Shown: positions 35,363 through 44,871, numbered from the stretch's first letter. The stretch: 62,827 bases of DNA from JBAOHV01 sp964450685 (GCA_964450685.1 CAYVDN010000015.1:1-62827); one strand, 5' to 3'. Notes: generated from the sequence alone by a model not told the origin. Made by a program: numbers and translations.

Positions 35363-36720
35363 CGAGTCCGATGAGCGCGAGCGATGAACTGCTGTCGATC
35401 GCCGACTCGTTGGTCGAGTCGGCACTGCCCGGTGAGCACGTCGAGGTGGTCCTGTCCCGCGCCACGTCGACCGTGGTGAAGGTCTACGGCGGAGAGGTCG
35501 AGTCGCTGACATCCGCCGACTCCTCGGGTGCCGGGGTCCGGGTTGTCCGCGACGGCAGGCTGGGGTTCGCCCACTGCGGGTCGCTGGAGCGGTCCGTGCT
35601 TGCCGCGACCCTTGCCGAGGCGCGCGACAACTGCGCGTTCAGTGCACCCGACGAGTTCAATCGCCTGGCGGATCCGGACGGCGTCGACGTGGTGCCCAGG
35701 GATGCCTGGTCGGCGGCAGTGGTCGATCGTGCAGTGGACGCCAAGATCGACACGGCGCTTGATCTCGAGCGCCGAACCGTCGGGTTGGACCCCCGGGTGA
35801 CCAGTGCCCGCAGCACTGCCTACGGCGACGCATGGGGCGAGTCGGTGATCGTGTCGACCACGGGGATCCGCGGTTCCGACCGTGGTGCCTCGTGTTCGGT
35901 CTCGACCCAACCGCTCGCCGTCGACGGAGCAGAGACGCAGATCGGGTTCGGCCACGATGCAGGTCGGGTACCGGAGTTGCTCGACCTGGACCGGGTCGCC
36001 GAGGAGGCGGTCGAGCGGTCGACCCGACTCCTCGGGGCGATGAAGCCTGCATCCGGGCGCCTGACGATCGTGCTGGAGCCCAGACTCTCATTGACGTTGC
36101 TGGGCATCGTCTCGGGGATGCTCGCCGGCGACGTCGTTGTGAAGGGCCGTTCCCCGTTCGCTGATCGTGTGGGCGAGTCGGTCGCCGCCCCGGCGTTGCA
36201 CCTCGTCGATGACCCGACGCGCCCGGAGTCGCTGGGAGCTGAGGAGGTGGACGGCGAAGGCCTGGCATGTCGTCGCAACGATCTGATCGTCGACGGTGTG
36301 CTGAGCGGCTTCCTTCGTGACACCTACACCGGCTTGCGCACGGGCCTGGGGTCGACCGCGTCGGCGGTACGGGGTGCGCGCAGCCTGCCGGGTGTGGGAG
36401 CGCAGGTCCTTGTGATGAGGCCGGGGACGCGCAGCCTGGCGGATCTGATCTCGGACGTCGAGGTGGGGTTGTTCGTCAATTCGTTCAGCGGCTTGCACTC
36501 CGGGGTGAACGCTGTGTCGGGTGACTTCTCCGTGGGGGCCGACGGGCTGATGATCCGGGGCGGCTCACTCGCCGAGCCCGTTCGTGAGCTGACGGTCGCC
36601 TCGACGATCCAACGGTTGCTCCTCGACATCGAGGAGGTCGGCGGGGACCTGGAGTGGTTGCCCTCGGGTCACGCTGCAGCGTCGTTGGTCATCCCGGATG
36701 TTGCGGTGTCCGGAGCCTGA
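35359..36720 (+). CDS. PmbA/TldE-family protein, copy 2
   Basis: 453 residues from GTG 35359, which overlaps the previous TGA (GTGA); ATG 35371 is the alternative. It repeats the copy-1 pattern: GRSPFADRVGESVAAPALHLVDD, VDGEGLACRRNDLIVDGVLSGFL, NAVSGDFSVGADGLMIRGGS. It has no HExxxH. The two are clearly tandem duplicates that have diverged. Translational coupling suggests equimolar synthesis and perhaps a TldD-TldE-TldE' assembly. It converges on the SAF-domain gene. Confidence 0.9.
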   Translation: MTSPMSASDELLSIADSLVESALPGEHVEVVLSRATSTVVKVYGGEVESLTSADSSGAGVRVVRDGRLGFAHCGSLERSVLAATLAEARDNCAFSAPDEFNRLADPDGVDVVPRDAWSAAVVDRAVDAKIDTALDLERRTVGLDPRVTSARSTAYGDAWGESVIVSTTGIRGSDRGASCSVSTQPLAVDGAETQIGFGHDAGRVPELLDLDRVAEEAVERSTRLLGAMKPASGRLTIVLEPRLSLTLLGIVSGMLAGDVVVKGRSPFADRVGESVAAPALHLVDDPTRPESLGAEEVDGEGLACRRNDLIVDGVLSGFLRDTYTGLRTGLGSTASAVRGARSLPGVGAQVLVMRPGTRSLADLISDVEVGLFVNSFSGLHSGVNAVSGDFSVGADGLMIRGGSLAEPVRELTVASTIQRLLLDIEEVGGDLEWLPSGHAAASLVIPDVAVSGA

Positions 36721-36733
36721 TAGCTCGGCCCTT

Positions 36734-37540
36734 TCACGGGTGTACCACCAGAGCGACCGGCCCCGAGATGGTGGCTACAGCAGTAGCTGTCGCTTCGTTA
36801 CTGTCGACAGCGAGCACTGCGGTTGACCCGTCGACCCGTAGCACCCTGGCTCCGTGCGCGACGATTGCAGCGCCAGCCGCTCCGACTGAGATGTCTTCGT
36901 CGACGTGTGTGGCCGGGTAGTCGGCCGAGAACGAGCCGGCACTCTCCAGAACAGCGACCACGTCGACCTGATCACCCGGGGACACCCCATCCAACGGCTG
37001 ATCGAGGGTCAGCTGCACGGCGGTCTCGACGTCGGTCAGTTCGACAGCCCATGCCCCCTTGTGCTCGTCCGCCCACCGGCTGGCGATCAGGACCTCCCCA
37101 CGGGCCATGTCAGTAGCCACACGACGTGACTCCGTCGGGATGGTCCGCACGGCACCGTCGGGAACCAGTCCGACCGGCCAACTTCGCCACTCCAGGTCGT
37201 CGGGGCCGATGAGGTCACCGGCTGCGATCTCGCGGTTCGTGACCAGCACGCGTGTCGACTCGCCCCAGCCGGCCCGGTCCCTGTCCGCCGATGCGACCCG
37301 ATGCCCACCCACGATCAGCACACCCGAAGCAACGACGAACGCTGCAGTTCTCCGCGCCACTGAGCGCCTCAGTGGCGGCGAGCCGGCGAGCGCCCGAACG
37401 AACGCTGCTGTCGTGTCCATGCGGCGTAGGAGCCGGCTGGAGCGTCGCCTGTCTTCGCAGCGACTGCTGTCGTCGGATCGAAGGCGTCTCCGACGGACCG
37501 CACGGGCAGCAATCGGAGGCGGTGCAGATTCGATCGGCAC
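36734..37540 (-). CDS. SAF-domain (CpaB-like) membrane protein
   Basis: 268 residues from GTG 37540; ATG 37420 would give 228. One membrane helix (about 65-82) follows an Arg-rich N-terminus. The SAF domain begins around residue 96: TRVLVTNREIAAGDLIGPDDLEWRSWP, then TDMARGEVLIASR, and a CpaB-like VSPGDQVDVVAV. CpaB proteins help assemble Flp/tight-adherence pili, but no other pilus gene is adjacent. A prepilin peptidase gene lies 20 kb away at 57512-58324. Confidence 0.78.
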   Translation of the reverse strand: MPIESAPPPIAARAVRRRRLRSDDSSRCEDRRRSSRLLRRMDTTAAFVRALAGSPPLRRSVARRTAAFVVASGVLIVGGHRVASADRDRAGWGESTRVLVTNREIAAGDLIGPDDLEWRSWPVGLVPDGAVRTIPTESRRVATDMARGEVLIASRWADEHKGAWAVELTDVETAVQLTLDQPLDGVSPGDQVDVVAVLESAGSFSADYPATHVDEDISVGAAGAAIVAHGARVLRVDGSTAVLAVDSNEATATAVATISGPVALVVHP

Positions 37541-37603
37541 GAGCGGGTCTCCTGCCAGTTGCCCGCGACGGGCGGGAGGTGTGGGCGGTGATCCGCGAGT
37601 GCG

Positions 37604-38578
37604 TCAGTCGGTGGCCGCGGCCGGTGCTGGTTGCTCATCCGTTCCGCAGCGGACCCCAGCGAAGAGCACGTCGGCCGGCGGGCCCTGTTCGGGAACCGTG
37701 AGCAGTTCGTGTCCGCCTTCGGTGACGAGGATCGTGTGCTCGAACTGCGCGGATCGTTGGAGGTCCCTGGTCGAGACGGTCCAGCCGTCGTCCCACATGT
37801 CGAGGCGATTGGAGCCCACGTTGATCATCGGTTCCACTGTGAACGTCATGCCGGGGAGCAGCACCGTGTCGTTGCGCGGGTCGTAGTAGTGGGGGATCTG
37901 GAGGCTGGTGTGGAACTGGTCACCGATGCCATGTCCGATGAACTCGCGGACAACCCCGTAGCCGTAGGGTGCGACGCTCGCCTCGATGGCTCGTCCGATC
38001 TCGTAGATGCGTGCCTCGGGGCGCACCACATCGATACCTGCGTGCATTGCCGAACGGGTTCTCTCGACCAGATCAGTCGACCCGGGGTCGACCTCGCCTA
38101 CCAGGAAGGTGCACGACGTGTCGCCGTGGACTCCGCCGATGTAGGCCGTGACGTCGACGTTGACGATGTCTCCGTCAGCCAGACGGCGGGAATCCGGGAT
38201 GCCGTGGCACACGATCTCGTTGACAGATGTGCAGAGCGACTTCGGGAACCCGCGGTAGTTGAGCGTCGACGGATAGGCGCCGGCATCGACCATGAACTCG
38301 TGGCCGATCCGGTCCAGCTCGTCGGTCGTTATGCCGGGTCGTACATGCCGGCCGACCTCGATGAGAGCATCGGCCGCGACCCGACCGGCCACCCGCATCG
38401 CATCGATCTCATCCCGGGTCCGCAACGCGCGGCTGGCGCGAGCGGAGGGTTCTCCGGTGGCGGCGTAGTCGGGTCGTTCGATGCCCGCTCGGACCCCGCG
38501 AAGCGGTGAGACGAGCCCGGCAGTCACTGGCGCGGACGGCGGTTCGGGGAGGTTGCTGCGTCGCTTGCGTTTGCCCAT
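37604..38578 (-). CDS. map: Methionine aminopeptidase type I with N-terminal extension
   Basis: 324 residues. The five metal ligands are visible: Asp in VNVDVTAYIGG, Asp in GVHGDTSCTF, His in EFIGHGIGDQF, Glu in FTVEPMINVG, Glu in AQFEHTILV. The catalytic His is in EIVCHGIPD. A ~45-residue basic, Pro-rich N-terminus (KRKRRSNLPEPPSAP) resembles the linker of mycobacterial MapB. It removes the initiator Met from new proteins. Confidence 0.95.
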   Translation of the reverse strand: MGKRKRRSNLPEPPSAPVTAGLVSPLRGVRAGIERPDYAATGEPSARASRALRTRDEIDAMRVAGRVAADALIEVGRHVRPGITTDELDRIGHEFMVDAGAYPSTLNYRGFPKSLCTSVNEIVCHGIPDSRRLADGDIVNVDVTAYIGGVHGDTSCTFLVGEVDPGSTDLVERTRSAMHAGIDVVRPEARIYEIGRAIEASVAPYGYGVVREFIGHGIGDQFHTSLQIPHYYDPRNDTVLLPGMTFTVEPMINVGSNRLDMWDDGWTVSTRDLQRSAQFEHTILVTEGGHELLTVPEQGPPADVLFAGVRCGTDEQPAPAAATD

Positions 38579-38681
38579 GACGGATCAATCCTAGGCGCCG
38601 TCGATTGCCGCGACACCTCGCCCCGGTCGGGTCGACGCGCCCGGTTCGGACATTTCCTCAACTCGTCGGTCCACCCGGTCG

Positions 38682-41330
38682 ATGCCCATTCCGATGGCAC
38701 TGCAGCGAGATGACGAACGAGGCGCCTCTGCGCGGATGGGGATTGGTGGGCAGCTGCTCCTGCTCCTGGCGATCCCCCTTACAGCCCTACTCCTGGTCAC
38801 TGGCTATGGCGTCTACTCAGGTGCGACACAGGCTCGAGCGGCCTCGGAGCTGACCGCGCGGACAGACGTGGCATTGGCTGCCTACGCGCTGACCGAGGAC
38901 CTGCAGGCCGAGCGCTCGGAGTTGATACGCAACGACGCGACCACGAGCGAGATGCGACTCGAGGTCGAGTCCTCCGAGCAGGCGCTGAGACGCGCCGCGG
39001 CCGAGGTGGGCGGCGATCTCGAGGACCGGACCAACGACGCGCTGCGGCGTGTCGGCGCGGCGTCGAGTGTCGCCGGGAGGAACCTCGGCGGCGCGGTCGC
39101 CTTGCGCGTGTACTCGTCGGCGGTGGCCGACCTGCTCGACGTGGCCACGATCGCGATCGACCCTCGGGGTGCCATCGACGACGCCCAGGCCAGCACCACC
39201 GACTACCTGGCGAGGGCCCAGGCCGCCGCCTCGGAGGAACGTGACCTCGTGACCGTCCTGGCCGACCAGGACGGCCTGGACGCACAGTCGTTCCAGGAGG
39301 TCATGGCGTTGGCCTCAGCGCAGCAGTCGTACATCGCGCTGGCGGCGGCTTCGGCGCCGACGGACCGGGCGATACAGATACGCGAGGTGGGCTTCGCCTC
39401 ATCGGCTGCAGACACGCTCCGTCGATCGACCTTCGCTGGTGACAACGACCGAATCGACGCCTGGATCGCCGGTCTGTCGACCCGCACCTCCGACCTGGCC
39501 ACGTTCCAGCGTGCGGCCGAGCAGAGTGCCGTCGCCGCGGTTGCCGACCTCGCTCGAGACAGCCGACTCCTGTTCGTCACCGCCGCTCTGTCGGCAATCG
39601 CGATCGCGCTGATCAGCGCGCTGCTCCTTCGCCGGGCGGTTCGTTCGATAGCTCGTCCACTCCAGGAGCTCTCCGTGCAGGCGGAGGACGTCGCACGGAC
39701 GCGGCTCCCAGAGGCGGTGGCCGCGCAGCAGAAGGAGGGAGCCGACCAGGTTCACCTTCCTGCCCTGAAGGCCAACGGCGCTGTCGAGGTCCACGAGGTG
39801 GCGCAGGCCTTCAACGACGTGCAGGACACGGCCCTGCGTCTGGCGAGTGAACAGGCAGCACTGCGCAGGAACCAGGCCGAGGCGCTGACCAACCTCGGCC
39901 GACGGAACCAGACGCTTCTCGCCCGTCAGCTGGACTTCATCAGCTCCCTGGAGACCAGAGAGACCGACCCGGTCTTCCTGGACCACCTGTTCAAGCTGGA
40001 CCACCTGGCGAGCCGTATGCGTCGGAACGCGGAGTCCCTCCTCATCCTCGCCGGCTCGGAGACCCCCCGACGGCGTCGGAAGCCGGCTCCGATCCCCGAG
40101 ATCGTCCGTGCAGCGATGAGCGAGGTGGAGGAGTTCGAGCGAGTCCGGATCGGGAACGTGCGGGACGCAACGATCGCCGGCCCGGCAGTGATCGACCTGA
40201 TCCATCTCCTCTCGGAGCTCATCGAGAACGCGCTCGCCTTCTCGCCACCGGATACCACCGTCGAGATCGACGGACGAGCGCTGGGACAGGGCGGCTACCA
40301 GTTCGCCGTCATCGACCACGGTGTGGGCATGAGCGACGTCGAGTTGGTAGCTGCCAACCACCGGCTTCGTGGTCAGGACGAGCTACGTGGCATGCCGACC
40401 CGGTACCTCGGCCAGTACGTAGTGGCCAAGCTCGCGTCCAAGACCGGGGCGCACGTCAGGTTGCAGCCGTCCGCCGGAGGCCGCGGCGTCACCGCCCTCG
40501 TGATCCTTCCGACCTCGGCGTTGGTGGGGGAGATCGACCGCGACGCCGTGGCGGGCCCGCTGCCGGGTTCCAGAGCCGCTCGCGAGCAGGGTCCGGTGCC
40601 GTTCGCGCCAGGTAGTGCGGTCGAGCCGGTCGCGGATGCCTCGGTACTCGCCGAGTTCGATGCGCCGATGGTGTTCGATGCACCGATGGTGTCCGACGCC
40701 GAGCCGGTGGCTTCCGAGTTTGCGGATGCCGTTCCTCCTGTCGTCGAACTGTTCGCGTCCGATCCAGCGGTGACCACGCCTACCGAGGTGCCCGGTTGGT
40801 TCGGTGGCCGGACGGACGAGGATCCCGGGGTTGACCCGTGGGACGCCTTCCAGGTGACGGATCCGGTCACGGATACCAGCGCTGGCAGTGATCTTGTTGC
40901 TCCGCCGCCACCGCCACCGTCGCCAGAGGCAGTTCCGGCGCAGCCGGAATGGGCTCCCGCACCGGTTGATCAGAACGCGGTGGCTCCGGCTCCCGAACCA
41001 GCGATGGCCTCAGCGCCGTCTTCTGCTGACATCGCAGCAGGTGTAGCTGGAGATGACGGACAGCGACCGGGCGGACTGACCCGTCGGGTGCCGGGTGCAT
41101 CCCTCGCAGAGTCCCGTTCCGGCGAGGTCGTCGGCTCCGCTGCTCCGGCGCAGGGCCGGTCCGCTGACGGGGTCCGTTCGATGCTCGCCTCGCTACAGGC
41201 AGGACGCGACCGCGGTCGCGTGACTCCGGAAGCCGGAGAACCCGGGGCCGGCCCGATTCCGACCATGACCGACGCCACTGGGGCATCGGTCAACTCAGAC
41301 ACCGTCGATGACGGGAGGTTCCCGCAGTGA
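38682..41330 (+). CDS. cvnA: Conservon sensor histidine-kinase-like protein CvnA
   Basis: 882 residues. A first membrane helix (about 25-45), an extracytoplasmic helical nitrate/nitrite-sensing-like domain (about 46-300), a second helix (about 302-322) and HAMP precede a kinase core. FKLDHLASRMRRNAESLLILAG is the typical conservon H-box region, followed by ELIENALAFSPP (N-box) and DHGVGM. The last ~250 residues are Pro/Ala/acidic-rich and disordered. It heads the cvnABCD operon, overlapping cvnB by four bases. CvnA is thought to work with the downstream roadblock protein and GTPase rather than with a response regulator. Confidence 0.93.
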   Translation: MPIPMALQRDDERGASARMGIGGQLLLLLAIPLTALLLVTGYGVYSGATQARAASELTARTDVALAAYALTEDLQAERSELIRNDATTSEMRLEVESSEQALRRAAAEVGGDLEDRTNDALRRVGAASSVAGRNLGGAVALRVYSSAVADLLDVATIAIDPRGAIDDAQASTTDYLARAQAAASEERDLVTVLADQDGLDAQSFQEVMALASAQQSYIALAAASAPTDRAIQIREVGFASSAADTLRRSTFAGDNDRIDAWIAGLSTRTSDLATFQRAAEQSAVAAVADLARDSRLLFVTAALSAIAIALISALLLRRAVRSIARPLQELSVQAEDVARTRLPEAVAAQQKEGADQVHLPALKANGAVEVHEVAQAFNDVQDTALRLASEQAALRRNQAEALTNLGRRNQTLLARQLDFISSLETRETDPVFLDHLFKLDHLASRMRRNAESLLILAGSETPRRRRKPAPIPEIVRAAMSEVEEFERVRIGNVRDATIAGPAVIDLIHLLSELIENALAFSPPDTTVEIDGRALGQGGYQFAVIDHGVGMSDVELVAANHRLRGQDELRGMPTRYLGQYVVAKLASKTGAHVRLQPSAGGRGVTALVILPTSALVGEIDRDAVAGPLPGSRAAREQGPVPFAPGSAVEPVADASVLAEFDAPMVFDAPMVSDAEPVASEFADAVPPVVELFASDPAVTTPTEVPGWFGGRTDEDPGVDPWDAFQVTDPVTDTSAGSDLVAPPPPPPSPEAVPAQPEWAPAPVDQNAVAPAPEPAMASAPSSADIAAGVAGDDGQRPGGLTRRVPGASLAESRSGEVVGSAAPAQGRSADGVRSMLASLQAGRDRGRVTPEAGEPGAGPIPTMTDATGASVNSDTVDDGRFPQ

Positions 41331-41755
41331 TCACTGACATCCACGAGCAGGTCCAGCAGATCCCCTGGCTGCTGTCACGATTCGTAGACCAGACATCGGG
41401 TGTGACCGACGCCGTCTGCGTCAGCTCGGACGGTCTGCTGATGGCGATGTCCACCGGGCTCGACCGCGCCAGGGCCGATCAGTTCGCTGCGATAGCTGCA
41501 GGTCTGACGAGCCTCTCGCTGGGAGCATCGCGGTGCTTCGGCTACGGGGAAGTCGACCAGGTGATGGTCGAGATGTCGACAGGCTTCCTGTTCGTCGCTT
41601 CGATCTCCGACGGCAGCAGCCTGGGCATTCTCACCGACAAGGCCGCCGACGTCGGTCTCGTCGGCTACGAGATGACGATGCTCGTCGAGCGGTTCGGTTC
41701 GGTGCTCACGCCGCAGGTCCGGGCGGGGCTCCGCTCGGCCCTGGCCGCAGCCTGA
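41327..41755 (+). CDS. cvnB: Roadblock/LC7 protein CvnB
   Basis: 142 residues, GTG start inside the cvnA stop (GTGA overlap). The roadblock/LC7 pattern is clear: GVTDAVCVSSDGLLMAMSTGLD, DQFAAIAAGLTSLS, GFLFVASISDGSSLGIL, and YEMTMLVERFG. Such proteins act as regulators or scaffolds of small Ras-like GTPases, here the CvnD product at 42185-42802. Confidence 0.95.
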   Translation: MITDIHEQVQQIPWLLSRFVDQTSGVTDAVCVSSDGLLMAMSTGLDRARADQFAAIAAGLTSLSLGASRCFGYGEVDQVMVEMSTGFLFVASISDGSSLGILTDKAADVGLVGYEMTMLVERFGSVLTPQVRAGLRSALAAA

Positions 41756-41778
41756 GCCTGTAACGAGCTCTCCTGACG

Positions 41779-42204
41779 ATGGGTGACACCGACCCCCGCT
41801 ACTGGAGCGACCCGCCGGTCGACTCCACGTCGGTGGTCCCGTCGCGCCCTTCGCCAGGTCCGGGAGACGACGAAGGCGCCGACGATTCGCTGGTCAGGCC
41901 GTTCGTGATCACAGGTGGGCGCACGCGGCACGCTCGTGTGCACCTGCGAGTGGAGGCGCTGGTCGCATGCACCGGACTCGAGCCCCGGGGCGGGCTCCAG
42001 TTCGAACATGCGTCCATCCTCGAGATCTGTCGACAGCCTGTCTCGGTGGCTGAGGTGGCAGCCCGTATCGGTGTGCCCCTGGGTGTGGCGCAGATCCTTG
42101 TTGGTGACCTGGCAGATGCCGGGTTGGTTCGAGTTCACGAGGCGACGCCGAACGCGACGCCGGCCCTTCTCAAGAGGTTGATCGATGCAGTACGAGCACT
42201 CTGA
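41779..42204 (+). CDS. cvnC: DUF742 protein CvnC
   Basis: 141 residues. The first ~40 are disordered and acidic; DUF742 begins SLVRPFVITGGRTR, the family hallmark. A winged-helix-like part follows (ILEICRQPVSVAEVAARIGVPLGVAQILVGDLADAGLVRVH). Third gene of the conservon; its end overlaps cvnD by 20 bases. Confidence 0.95.
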   Translation: MGDTDPRYWSDPPVDSTSVVPSRPSPGPGDDEGADDSLVRPFVITGGRTRHARVHLRVEALVACTGLEPRGGLQFEHASILEICRQPVSVAEVAARIGVPLGVAQILVGDLADAGLVRVHEATPNATPALLKRLIDAVRAL

Positions 42205-42802
42205 TCCGGATCCGGGCTCGACCGGAGGCGGACCGCAGCCGGTCAAGTTCCTGGTCGCGGGTGGGTTCGGTGTCGGCAAGACGACGCTGGTAGGAGCCAT
42301 CTCCGAGATCGAGCCGCTGACAACGGAGGCGACGATGACCGCCTACTCGGAGGGGGTGGACGACCTCTCACAGGTCGACCGCAAGACCTCGACGACGGTC
42401 GCGATGGACTTCGGTCGGATCACCATCGACTCCGACATCATCCTCTACCTATTCGGGACGCCGGGCCAGGAGCGCTTCTGGTTCATGTGGGACGATCTCG
42501 TGGACGGGGCCATCGGCGCTGTCGTGCTCCTCGACACGCGCAGGATCGAGCAGTGCTTCGCCGCGGTCGACTACTTCGAGAGTCGTGGAGTGCCCTTCGT
42601 GGCAGCTGTCAACCAGTTCCCCGACGCGGGGTCCTACTCGCTGGAAGAGGTGCGCGAGGCACTGGCCCTCCCCGCCCATGTTCCGCTCGTGCGCGCCGAC
42701 GCTCGCTCACGCGAGTCGGTGAAGATGGTGCTGGTAGCGCTGCTCGATCACCTGATCCAGCGAGCAGACGCCGCCAGTGAAGTGGCGTCCTCCACGGCTT
42801 GA
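42185..42802 (+). CDS. cvnD: Conservon GTPase CvnD
   Basis: 205 residues. P-loop GGFGVGKTTLVGAI (about 27-40), switch region with TTVAMDFGRI, and FGTPGQERFWFMWDDL in place of the usual DxxGQ motif; AAVNQFPDA is the N/TKxD-like base-recognition segment. This is the MglA-like small GTPase of conservons. It starts within cvnC, so the four genes form one translationally linked operon. Confidence 0.95.
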   Translation: MQYEHSDPDPGSTGGGPQPVKFLVAGGFGVGKTTLVGAISEIEPLTTEATMTAYSEGVDDLSQVDRKTSTTVAMDFGRITIDSDIILYLFGTPGQERFWFMWDDLVDGAIGAVVLLDTRRIEQCFAAVDYFESRGVPFVAAVNQFPDAGSYSLEEVREALALPAHVPLVRADARSRESVKMVLVALLDHLIQRADAASEVASSTA

Positions 42803-42818
42803 TCCGACGAGCTGCGTC

Positions 42819-43181
42819 TCAGCTCGTCGAGCCGGTGTTGCTCGAAGCGGTCTCCTTGGAGCTGCTCGTGGAACCCTTGTCCGATGGCCTCGTGTCGGAC
42901 GATTTCGTGTCGGATGACTTGGTGTCGGACGAACCACCGCTGATCGATGAGCCCGAGTCCGACGACCCGCTCGTCGTGCCGCCACCGGACGACCTGGATC
43001 CACTCGTGCGGCTGTCGTTCTTGTAGAAGCCCGACCCCTTGAACGAGATACCGACCGGGTTGAACACCTTGCGGAGATCACCTGCACATTCGGGACACTC
43101 CGTGAGTGCATCGTCGGAGAACGACTGCTGGATCTCGAACTGGTGGTTGCAGTTCCGGCAGCGGTACTCGTAGACGGGCAT
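42819..43181 (-). CDS. FmdB-family zinc-ribbon protein with Ser/Asp-rich tail
   Basis: 120 residues from ATG 43181 with GGAGAAG upstream. It begins MPVYEYRCRNCNHQFE and continues to CPECAGDLRKVF, giving two CxxC knuckles, the FmdB putative regulatory zinc ribbon. GISFKGSGFYKND is the typical family end. The last ~50 residues are a low-complexity Ser/Asp/Lys/Gly/Thr tail with the unit SSDTK repeated. Function unknown; it converges on cvnD. Confidence 0.88.
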   Translation of the reverse strand: MPVYEYRCRNCNHQFEIQQSFSDDALTECPECAGDLRKVFNPVGISFKGSGFYKNDSRTSGSRSSGGGTTSGSSDSGSSISGGSSDTKSSDTKSSDTRPSDKGSTSSSKETASSNTGSTS

Positions 43182-43379
43182 CGGGGCTTCTCCGGTGTGG
43201 CGGGGTGGATTCGTGCTCCTGGCACTCAAGGGTGCCGAGTGCTAACCCTATCGTCCGGAGCACGAGCTTCCCAAGGCGGGGCAGGCCGCGGGATCGAGGG
43301 CGGCACATACCCCTTCTGGGGTGGGGAATCTGGCGCGAGTGGATACGCTCGGTCCCATCGTTCGAGCTGGAGGAACATC

Positions 43380-44261
43380 ATGGCCAGGGTCACCAAGGCG
43401 GTCATCCCCGCAGCTGGGCTGGGAACGAGGTTCCTGCCAGCGACCAAGGCGCAGCCGAAGGAGATGCTGCCGGTAGTCGACCGCCCCGCCATCCAGTACG
43501 TGGTGGAGGAAGCTGTCGCCGCAGGGATCGACGACATCCTCATCATCACGGGTCGCAACAAGCGGTCCCTGGAAGATCACTTTGACCGCAACTTCGAGCT
43601 GGAGCACCAGCTGCGGAGCAAGGGCAAGCTCGGCGACCTGGCCGAGGTGGTGGAGCTGGCCGAGCTGGCCGACATCCACTTCGTGCGCCAGGGCGAGCCA
43701 CTGGGGCTCGGGCACGCGGTGTCAGTGGCTCGCAAGCACGTAGGTGACGACCCGTTCGTCGTGATGCTCGGGGATGACATCATGGCCGACCAGTCGAGCG
43801 TCTTGACGGACATGATCAAGGGCTTCGACGAGCACAACTCGTCCGTGGTCGCGCTTATGGAGGTCGAGCCGGAGTCGATCTCTGCCTACGGGTGTGCGGC
43901 CGTCCGCGACCAGAACGGTCCACTGTGCGCTGTGACCGAGATCGTCGAGAAGCCGGACCCTGCCGAGGCGCCGTCAAACCTCGCGGTGATGGGTCGGTAC
44001 CTCTTCACCCCTGCGATCTTCGACCAGCTGGACAAGGTGCAGCCCGGAGTCGGCGGGGAGATACAGCTCACGGATGCCATCGCCGGGTTGCTCGGGGTCG
44101 AGTCGGTGTTCGGCTACGTGTTCTCCGAAGGGCGCTTCGACATCGGCAAGAAGATCGACTACTTGCGAGCGACCGTCGAGCTCGCGCTACGTCGCGACGA
44201 CCTCGGCCCCGAGTTCCGGCAGTTCCTTTCGCAGGTGGCCCGGCGCGAGGGCTTGGTCTGA
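43380..44261 (+). CDS. galU: UTP-glucose-1-phosphate uridylyltransferase
   Basis: 293 residues from ATG 43380, with GGAGG 8 bases upstream. The nucleotidyltransferase start VIPAAGLGTRFLPATKAQPKEMLPV is diagnostic, with later GLGHAVSVAR, VMLGDDIM and VGGEIQLTDAI. It makes UDP-glucose for glycans and exopolysaccharides. Length is standard. It stands 61 bases before moaC on the same strand. Confidence 0.96.
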   Translation: MARVTKAVIPAAGLGTRFLPATKAQPKEMLPVVDRPAIQYVVEEAVAAGIDDILIITGRNKRSLEDHFDRNFELEHQLRSKGKLGDLAEVVELAELADIHFVRQGEPLGLGHAVSVARKHVGDDPFVVMLGDDIMADQSSVLTDMIKGFDEHNSSVVALMEVEPESISAYGCAAVRDQNGPLCAVTEIVEKPDPAEAPSNLAVMGRYLFTPAIFDQLDKVQPGVGGEIQLTDAIAGLLGVESVFGYVFSEGRFDIGKKIDYLRATVELALRRDDLGPEFRQFLSQVARREGLV

Positions 44262-44322
44262 CGATTTCGGACGATCGGGGAGTCAGGTCGCGCCCAGAGA
44301 AGGTGACCTAGACTCCTGAGCC

Positions 44323-44844
44323 ATGTCCGACCGGGGCCTCACCCATCTCGATCCGCTCGGCCGTGCTCGCATGGTCGACGTAACGCCCAAGGAGCAGACG
44401 CACCGCAGGGCGATCGCCCGGGGCCGTGTCCACATGTCGACGGAGACGACCTCTCTGGTAGCGCGCGGAGCGATCATCAAGGGTGACGTGCTCTCGGTGG
44501 CACGGGTTGCCGGCATCCAGGCTGCCAAACGTGCCGCAGACCTGATTCCGCTGTGCCACCCGGTGATGGTCGGTGCGATGCTCGTCAACTTCCGCATCGA
44601 GGACACCTTCATCGAGGTCGAGTCCCAGGTGGAGACGGTCGACCGTACCGGTGTCGAGATGGAGGCGTTGACGGCGGTCACGGTGGCGTGTCTCACCATC
44701 TACGACATGTGCAAGTCGGTGGACCGCTCGATGGTGATCGGTGACGTCACGCTGTGGGAGAAGACCGGCGGGAGGTCAGGCAACTTCCGGCGTGACGGGT
44801 CCGCTGTGGACGAGCTGCTCGACGGTTTCGACGACCTCGTGTGA
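44323..44844 (+). CDS. moaC: Cyclic pyranopterin monophosphate synthase
   Basis: 173 residues. MoaC markers: LTHLDPLGRARMVDVTPKE, GVEMEALTAVTVACLTIYDM, KSVDRSMVIGDV, and the active-site LIPLCHPVM. It acts after MoaA in molybdenum cofactor synthesis. No other moa gene is in the window. The first ~10 residues and start are plausible, though the ribosome site is weak. Confidence 0.95.
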   Translation: MSDRGLTHLDPLGRARMVDVTPKEQTHRRAIARGRVHMSTETTSLVARGAIIKGDVLSVARVAGIQAAKRAADLIPLCHPVMVGAMLVNFRIEDTFIEVESQVETVDRTGVEMEALTAVTVACLTIYDMCKSVDRSMVIGDVTLWEKTGGRSGNFRRDGSAVDELLDGFDDLV

Positions 44845-44871
44845 ATCACACACGTGTAGTTCGTCAAGTAC

